DNA from: Anaerolineae bacterium
GTDB taxonomy: Bacteria; Chloroflexota; Anaerolineae; B4-G1
Direction of reading: 5' to 3'
Length of the DNA: 10,321 nucleotides
Assembly: GCA_030620125.1 (NCBI GenBank)
Contig: JAUXFI010000055.1
Coordinates: 1-10,321 of the forward strand
The notes beneath the pieces were generated by a model, which saw nothing but the letters and a program-made list of their open reading frames with translations, had not been told where the DNA came from and made no database searches. Shown piece after piece: positions 6,228-10,321 of this stretch (the stretch's first letter is position 1; every line of letters begins with the position of its first letter). Made by a program: the position numbers and the translations under genes.

Positions 6228-7109
6228 TCAATACTCAATCTCCGCAATCTGCTCAAAGTCGAGGGAAATATCAAAGTCGTCGCCCAACTCGGGCTCGTCT
6301 TCCGCTTCGTCGAGCGCACCCGCCCTGACCCCGCGCCGGCACAAGGAGCGATAGGGGCAGTAGCAGCAGCGTCGCTCCTGGGGGGTGAGGGGGAAGTCGT
6401 CGTCTCCCAGGCTGTTGATCTCCTTGATGAGTGACGACAGGTAAACCTCGTCCGCCCTAAACTGGGCTGCGTCGTAAGAGAAGCGTTCGGGGTCGGCAGG
6501 AAAGTTGGCGAACCAGTAGACCATCTCCACCTGTTCAGGCTCGAACGACTGGCCCGCGTTGAGATGCGCACCGGCCCGCACCAGCAGGTAGGGATAGACC
6601 CTGGTCTGCAGCCGCCCGGCCAGCCATTTCCGTTGAGGACGCCGTTTGCGAGAGGTCTTCCAATCCACGATGACCGCCCGCCGTCCAGCGCCGGCCCTGA
6701 GCACAGCCGAAGGGTCCACAGCAACGAGGTCGTACTTGGCCACCAGGCGACCTATGCTGAGACCGGTCTCCCGAGCGTGCCCCGCCGGGGCAGACAGCAG
6801 GATTTCAGGGTAGCGGGACGGCGGCAGATCAGCCGGCCCGCTCTCCAGGTAGTTGTGCCACCAGCGGCTGAGGTCTTTGCCGGTCACGGTGCTCGACAAG
6901 CGCTCCGGCGGGATGCCCAGCAGGTGCTGGTGAACCAGGCGATGGAACGCCGCTCCCTGCTGGAGATAGCGCTCGTTCTCCAGGGCAGGCTCCGCTTCGA
7001 GTGCAGGCCAGGCCAGGCGCAAAAAATAGCGCAGTTGGAAGCGTCGCGGGCAGTCCACGTAATCCTGGAGACTGGCCTGGCTGAATTGGAAGTTAGTGGG
7101 TATGGTCAT
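6228..7109 (-). CDS. Fe-S PD-(D/E)XK nuclease, AddB/RecB/Cas4-like
   Basis: A 293-residue free-standing nuclease that probably cuts DNA strands unwound by a partner helicase. The catalytic core is visible: H56 in AAFHRLV, D127 in KYDLVAVD, D149-x-K151 in VDWKT, and Q168-x3-Y172. Four cysteines fit the AddB/Cas4 iron-sulfur pattern: C20 near the N-terminus in DCPRRF, and C248-x2-C251-x5-C257 near the C-terminus. The tail after C257 is very acidic. It lies downstream of the UvrD-like helicase in the same direction with a 107-base gap. GAGAGG five bases before the ATG at 7109 supports this start. A short repeat-like segment is in frame at about residues 133-140, between two catalytic strands. 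A Cas4 role is unlikely, since no cas genes or CRISPR repeats are in the window. Confidence 0.88.
   Translation of the reverse strand: MTIPTNFQFSQASLQDYVDCPRRFQLRYFLRLAWPALEAEPALENERYLQQGAAFHRLVHQHLLGIPPERLSSTVTGKDLSRWWHNYLESGPADLPPSRYPEILLSAPAGHARETGLSIGRLVAKYDLVAVDPSAVLRAGAGRRAVIVDWKTSRKRRPQRKWLAGRLQTRVYPYLLVRAGAHLNAGQSFEPEQVEMVYWFANFPADPERFSYDAAQFRADEVYLSSLIKEINSLGDDDFPLTPQERRCCYCPYRSLCRRGVRAGALDEAEDEPELGDDFDISLDFEQIAEIEY
6695..6714. repeat. CCTGAGC...CGAAGGG repeat-like segment inside the nuclease gene
   Basis: The 20 bases from CCCTGAGC to CCGAAGGG form an imperfect palindrome. From memory this type (CCCTTCG...GCTCAGGG) is a very common dispersed repeat in Chloroflexota and other bacteria. 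It is in frame, encoding the loop Pro-Ser-Ala-Val-Leu-Arg-Ala between D127 and the D149-x-K151 motif, and leaves the catalytic residues intact. Confidence 0.5.
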
Positions 7110-7124
7110 GGGTTCCTCTCTCGG

Positions 7125-7155
7125 GTAGGGAGTAAGGAGTAGGAAGTAAGGGAGT
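7125..7155 (+). repeat. heptamer array, GTAAGGA type
   Basis: Four 7-base units follow one another: GTAGGGA, GTAAGGA, GTAGGAA, GTAAGGG, then AGT. The array lies in the leader of the nuclease gene just upstream of its ribosome binding site. It faces a related array at 7205-7239 in the opposite orientation. Confidence 0.8.
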
Positions 7156-7204
7156 TGTCACCGGCGGCACTCGGTGCTGGCAATGAGTGCGAAATCTTCC
7201 CCAT

Positions 7205-7239
7205 ACTCCCTAGTCCTTACTTCCTACTCCCTATACCCT
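7205..7239 (-). repeat. facing heptamer array overlapping the helicase 3' end
   Basis: On the minus strand there are five 7-base units: AGGGTAT, AGGGAGT, AGGAAGT, AAGGACT, AGGGAGT. The array encodes the last residues of the helicase (Gly-Ile-Gly-Ser-Arg-Lys) and contains its TAA stop. With the array at 7125-7155 it makes an imperfect inverted repeat around a roughly 50-base spacer. Confidence 0.8.
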
Positions 7240-9463
7240 CTTCTTCCCAGAACGTCTGCAAAGCAATGAACGGTACCGCAGGCTGCTGCTGTCCCCCGCG
7301 CCGGCCGGTGTTCCAGGTGATGATCAATTCCTTCTTGGCGCGGGTGATGCCCACGTACAGCAGCCGCAAACGCTCGGCGGCATACTCCAGCCGCGCCTCC
7401 TGGGTCGCCTCGCCTTCCTCGTACACGGTGTCCTCGGAGAGCAGCGCCTTCAATTGAGCCAGCGCCTCCGCCTCCAGGTTCAGACGGTCCCGCACGAACC
7501 ACTTCTCCGAGATGAAACTGTCGTGGGCCAGGGCCGAGGGAAAGTTATAGTTGTTGACCGACATCAGGTAGAGCCGGTCCCACTCCAGCCCCTTGGCTTT
7601 GTGGACGGTGGCTACGATCACCTGGCCCTTGTACCGTTCGGGGTCAAAGCCGGTGTCGTCGCCACTGAGGCCCAGGAAGCGGCGCTCGTTCTTTGCCACC
7701 ACCGCCAGCTCCTGCGTGAGTTCGGGCAGCCGCCAATCGGGGTGGCTCTCGCTCGCCCGCCGCAGGACGACGGCCAGCTTGTGCGCCACGGCCAGGTCGG
7801 CCGGCTCGTGGAACAAGTCCTGGGCCAGCGTGAGGATCAATTGGTCTACCGGCAGCAGCGTCGCTCCCTGCCAGCGGCGAACCAACTCACGAAACGCAAC
7901 CAACTGCTCGCGCACATCCGTAGTAGCGGCTTCAGTCGCTTCCAGGTCGTCCAGCCAGTCGCGGTCCACCCGCGGCCACAAAAAGTCCTCGACCTGGCGG
8001 CATTTGCGCAACGTCCTGGCGACAAATTCGAGGCGCGCTTTCGCCTCTTCGTCTTCGCGGTCCTCGCGCCGCCACACCTTGTAGGCCGTCGCCAGCTTGC
8101 CCGGAGACGCAGGATCGGCCAGGTAGTTGACGACGTTACCCAGCGCCCCCGCCGCTGCCCGGGTGGCCATCGTGCTGCGCAAAAGCTCTACGTATTTCAA
8201 GCCGCGCTTCTTCAACTCGCTGGTCAGCGCAAAACCACGCTGGTTGCGCGGCACCAGTACCGCCACGGTCTCGTCCTGGTGATCCGGCAGCCAGCGGGCC
8301 AGGGAGTCGGCTACGGCCTGCAGTTCTCTCTCCGGGCTCAACTTTCGGTCAACGATCCACACCATGCTGGGGTCATCCGGCGGGTTGGGCTGCGGGTCGC
8401 CAGGCGGCGCAGGCTCAATGTGCGGCAGCGACAAGGCATCCCGGACAGGTTCCACCGGGTGCGCGGCCTGCGTCCAATCAATCAAATGGTTAGCCAGGTT
8501 GATAATGCTCTGGGTCGAACGGCCAGAGTTGGGCAACTCGCGGCGAACGACCCCCATTTCCTCCAGAAAGTCGCGCAGGAAGTGGGGGCTGGCCGTGGTG
8601 AAAGTCTCGTAGATGGCCTGGTTGGGGTCGCCGACGCGCACCCAGTTGCCGCCGGGACCGGCCAGCAACCTCAGAATCTCCTCCTGCAGCCGGCTGCTAT
8701 CCTGCGCCTCGTCCTCCAGGATAAAGGGCCAATGGTAGCGCAGCCGCTCCAGAAACTCTGGGTCCAGTTGCAGAGCACGTAGCGCCAGCCGGATGAGGTC
8801 ATCAAAGTCCACAGCGCCACGATAGGTCAGAGCGCGCTGGTAATCGGCGTAGATGGCCCAGCCCATCTCTACCAGGGGCAGCGGCTGGGGCAACAACCGC
8901 TTCAGGCGGTCATCAAGCTCGGCGGGCGTGATCTGCAGGTCCTTGGCCTGCCGGACAAAGCTGAGGGCAACGTCGCTCACCAGGCGCGGCCATTGATTGC
9001 GTCGCACCCTTTCCTGCGTTCTCTCATCCAGGTCGAGGGACAGGAAATCGTCGGCGGCGTAGGGATTGCTGCGCAGCCAGGCCCCCGCTGCGTCCTGGCG
9101 GATCTGGCCCGCTGCTCGCTCGTCCACGATCTGAAAGTCATCCGCCAACCCCACCAGTGATGGCCGCTCGCGCACGATGTCGTGGGCCAACCCGTGCAGC
9201 GTGCGCACCCGGTAGCCGAGGTGAGGCAGCAGCCCGCGTTGCTGGACAAAAGCGCCCACCCGCCCCGCAAAGTTGTCCACGGCGGAGTTGACCAGGGTCA
9301 CGACCAGGACTTCCTGGTCATCCTCCAGTACCCCGCTGGCGACCAGTTGGGCGGCCAGGGCCGAGAGCGTGCAGGTCTTGCCGCTGCCGGGCACAGCCGA
9401 GACGCCCATCCTGCCGGCGGTATAGTCCAGGACTTTTTCTTGTTTCGGTCGCGGTTTGAACAT
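7217..9463 (-). CDS. UvrD/Rep-like superfamily 1A DNA helicase
   Basis: A 748-residue ATP-dependent 3'-5' type helicase. All main SF1A motifs are present: Q-motif region near residue 8 (PKQEKVL), Walker A SAVPGSGKT (22-30), DEAQDSS (251-257), GDPNQAIYE (278-286), GRSTQSI (314-320), TVHKAKGLEWD (619-629), and LLYVGITRAK (701-710). The chain stops about 40 residues after motif VI, so it lacks the C-terminal nuclease domain of AddA/RecB. The neighbouring free-standing nuclease may supply that activity. The first 27 codons of the longer open frame come from intergenic repeats, so I start at the ATG at 9463. No Shine-Dalgarno is seen there, but a possible promoter sits at leaderless spacing. The last residues and stop come from a heptamer array. 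It could instead be a general repair helicase like PcrA, but motif spacing and neighbours favour an end-processing role. Confidence 0.92.
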   Translation of the reverse strand: MFKPRPKQEKVLDYTAGRMGVSAVPGSGKTCTLSALAAQLVASGVLEDDQEVLVVTLVNSAVDNFAGRVGAFVQQRGLLPHLGYRVRTLHGLAHDIVRERPSLVGLADDFQIVDERAAGQIRQDAAGAWLRSNPYAADDFLSLDLDERTQERVRRNQWPRLVSDVALSFVRQAKDLQITPAELDDRLKRLLPQPLPLVEMGWAIYADYQRALTYRGAVDFDDLIRLALRALQLDPEFLERLRYHWPFILEDEAQDSSRLQEEILRLLAGPGGNWVRVGDPNQAIYETFTTASPHFLRDFLEEMGVVRRELPNSGRSTQSIINLANHLIDWTQAAHPVEPVRDALSLPHIEPAPPGDPQPNPPDDPSMVWIVDRKLSPERELQAVADSLARWLPDHQDETVAVLVPRNQRGFALTSELKKRGLKYVELLRSTMATRAAAGALGNVVNYLADPASPGKLATAYKVWRREDREDEEAKARLEFVARTLRKCRQVEDFLWPRVDRDWLDDLEATEAATTDVREQLVAFRELVRRWQGATLLPVDQLILTLAQDLFHEPADLAVAHKLAVVLRRASESHPDWRLPELTQELAVVAKNERRFLGLSGDDTGFDPERYKGQVIVATVHKAKGLEWDRLYLMSVNNYNFPSALAHDSFISEKWFVRDRLNLEAEALAQLKALLSEDTVYEEGEATQEARLEYAAERLRLLYVGITRAKKELIITWNTGRRGGQQQPAVPFIALQTFWEEEGIGSRK

Positions 9464-9469
9464 TGGCAG

Positions 9470-9497
9470 ATTGTATCTTCTCAATATCTTGGGGCAA
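9470..9497 (-). promoter_or_regulatory. possible leaderless promoter of the helicase gene
   Basis: On the minus strand TTGCCC (9497-9492; four of six match TTGACA) and TACAAT (9475-9470; five of six match TATAAT) are separated by 16 bases. Only six bases lie between TACAAT and the ATG at 9463, so transcription would begin at or beside the start codon. This fits the absence of a ribosome binding site. Based on motif reading only. Confidence 0.35.
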
Positions 9498-9508
9498 GGG
9501 CAGCGTAG

Positions 9509-9551
9509 GGCGGTTTTGCTAACCGCCACATGGTCGGATAGCAAATCCGAC
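9509..9551. repeat. REP-like doublet of two hairpins
   Basis: GGCGGTT and AACCGCC (9509-9515, 9521-9527) flank the loop TTGCT. GTCGGAT and ATCCGAC (9533-9539, 9545-9551) flank the loop AGCAA, which is the reverse complement of TTGCT. The two 7-bp hairpins are therefore related units in opposite orientation, five bases apart, like paired REP/BIME elements. They sit between the partial helicase gene and the UvrD-like helicase, touching the former's stop codon. Confidence 0.6.
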
Positions 9552-10321
9552 TAATCTACCAATCTACCAACCTCGCTGCGCAGGACACGCTGAATCGCCT
9601 GCAACAGCGGGCCTTTTTGCTCATAGCCCTGCTCGCCCAATTCGCTGAGGCCCAGATAGACCTTGCGGCGGCAACGGCGGATCAGCCCCAGCGTGAGGCG
9701 GTAGAGCGCGTCTCGCCGGGTCTCGACCTCATCGCTATCGGTCCAGACTTTGTCTCGCGGCCAGCCTCGATTGAGCACGTAAGGATGGGTGAGGGGCTGG
9801 TAGAGCCGTTCCCACCAGCCCCTGCCTCCGACATTGAGCCAGAACTGGTAGTCCACGGGCCGGTTGCTCATCAGGAAGGTGTAGGCCGGGGTCAGCAGCA
9901 CCGCATCCTCCGGCTGAAGCTGCCAACTGAGGATGTACTGGGCGGCGACCACGCCATCCTGTACCATCTCGATGTACTCCTGCCCCAGGGCTACCCTCCC
10001 GCGGGTTTCAGCAGAATTGCTCCCAGGAGGCGAGCTGTCCTGGGTTGAGACGGTCTCGCTCTCGGTATCGCCTAACCCGAGGGAGGGTTCTGTCACCCAG
10101 CGGAATTTTTGCACCGACTCGATCAAGTTGGCGGCTACCTCTCCCGCGTCGTAGTTGCGATGAAAGCCGTACCCCTCCTGGGACAGCAGCTCGCCGAACA
10201 AGCGGCTCAGAAAGTGGTCGAGTTCTTCGGAACCCCTCCCCCGGCCCCTCCCCGAAGCGGGGAGGGGAGATGAGACTCTCCCTTCCCTGCCAGAAATGGG
10301 GAGAGGAGTCTCTCCTCCCCC
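9551..10321 (-). CDS. C-terminal part of a UvrD/RecB-like helicase subunit, runs off the window
   Basis: The frame stays open to the right edge, giving about 256 visible residues. A TTG at 10201 is the first start-like codon of the conserved part, but homologous-looking sequence (DHFLSRLF) precedes it, so the real start lies outside the window. LIRRCRRKVYLGLSELGEQG near the C-terminus resembles a degenerate SF1 motif VI (YVGLTRA...), with the key Thr-Arg-Ala lost. The upstream LLTPAYTFLMS...DYQFWL segment may stand in for the motif V region. No Walker A can be checked. Together with the adjacent helicase and nuclease it may be an inactive, RecC/AddB-like scaffold subunit. This is an inference from weak resemblance and context. 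A GC-rich repeat is read in frame near the right edge, and the last codons come from octamer repeats. Confidence 0.55.
   Translation of the reverse strand, partial: GGGETPLPISGREGRVSSPLPASGRGRGRGSEELDHFLSRLFGELLSQEGYGFHRNYDAGEVAANLIESVQKFRWVTEPSLGLGDTESETVSTQDSSPPGSNSAETRGRVALGQEYIEMVQDGVVAAQYILSWQLQPEDAVLLTPAYTFLMSNRPVDYQFWLNVGGRGWWERLYQPLTHPYVLNRGWPRDKVWTDSDEVETRRDALYRLTLGLIRRCRRKVYLGLSELGEQGYEQKGPLLQAIQRVLRSEVGRLVD
9553..9572 (-). repeat. octamer array, GGTAGATT type, at the gene end
   Basis: On the minus strand two full copies of GGTAGATT (9568-9561 and 9560-9553) follow a partial GGTT. This is the same unit as at 3667-3709, almost 6 kb away. It encodes the final Gly-Arg-Leu-Val-Asp of the partial helicase gene and part of its TAG stop. 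Confidence 0.75.
10245..10312. repeat. GC-rich palindromic repeat, in frame with the partial helicase gene
   Basis: CCCCTCCCCG at 10245-10254 and its exact reverse complement at 10258-10267 form a 10-bp stem with a 3-base loop. GAGACTC at 10272-10278 pairs with GAGTCTC at 10306-10312. The sequence is purine/pyrimidine-biased and translates to a Gly/Arg/Pro/Ser-rich stretch (PLPASGRGRGRG) unlike the rest of the protein. From memory this is a widespread dispersed repeat. It may extend past the window edge. Confidence 0.65.

Noticed and set aside
6228..7109. Cas4
   Set aside because: The Cys4 and nuclease motifs fit both Cas4 and AddB-like nucleases, but there are no CRISPR repeats or cas1/cas2 in the window and the neighbour is a UvrD-like helicase.
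7454..8782. 442-residue open frame on the plus strand
   Set aside because: Antisense to the helicase, whose SF1A motifs are complete. No domain recognised.
9464..9544. Upstream TTG start for the helicase
   Set aside because: The extra 27 codons cover the REP-like hairpin and intergenic DNA. Family homology begins at the 9463 methionine.
1..10321. tRNA, rRNA, riboswitch or transposase genes
   Set aside because: No cloverleaf, conserved rRNA segment, recognisable aptamer or transposase motif was found on either strand by reading.

Overview
The window is GC-rich and densely coded, with six protein genes all on the minus strand. It looks like a member of the Chloroflexota, probably Anaerolineae. 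This rests on three things recalled from that group: a secreted beta-helix protein ending in a short Tyr-Leu-Pro-Leu-Val-Leu-Arg tail, a class IV-like deacetylase, and many short intergenic arrays of 7-8 bp units. The assignment is an inference, since no rRNA or other phylogenetic marker is present.

In the direction of transcription (right to left), the window opens inside a gene that enters from the right edge (10321-9551). It resembles the C-terminal part of a UvrD/RecB-type helicase, perhaps a degenerate subunit. Next come a complete SF1A UvrD-like helicase (9463-7217) and a free-standing Fe-S PD-(D/E)XK nuclease of AddB/Cas4 type (7109-6228). These three would together supply the parts of an AddAB/AdnAB/RecBCD-like end-processing machine, with the nuclease on its own polypeptide. 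Then follow a secreted right-handed beta-helix surface protein (6126-3757), the single-strand exonuclease RecJ (3661-1301), and a deacetylase closest in motif pattern to class IV (HDAC11) enzymes (1043-147). Gaps between genes are about 87-260 bp. No rRNA, tRNA, CRISPR array or transposase gene was seen.

The most unusual aspect is the amount of small repetitive DNA and where it lies. Degenerate tandem arrays of 7 or 8 bp units occur at 1887-1942, 3667-3761, 6163-6197, 7125-7239 and 9553-9572. Two loci hold facing (inverted) arrays. Arrays contain the stop codons of three genes and encode part of RecJ. Separate palindromic or repeat-like pieces lie in frame inside recJ, the nuclease gene and the partial helicase gene. 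Other elements, a MITE-like element among them, sit between genes.

Functionally, RecJ plus the helicase-nuclease genes form a recombinational-repair theme (5' ssDNA resection and double-strand end processing). The surface protein and the deacetylase have no obvious link to it. Start codons were reassigned for three genes, using a strong ribosome binding site (beta-helix protein), family domain boundaries (RecJ), or a possible leaderless promoter (helicase).
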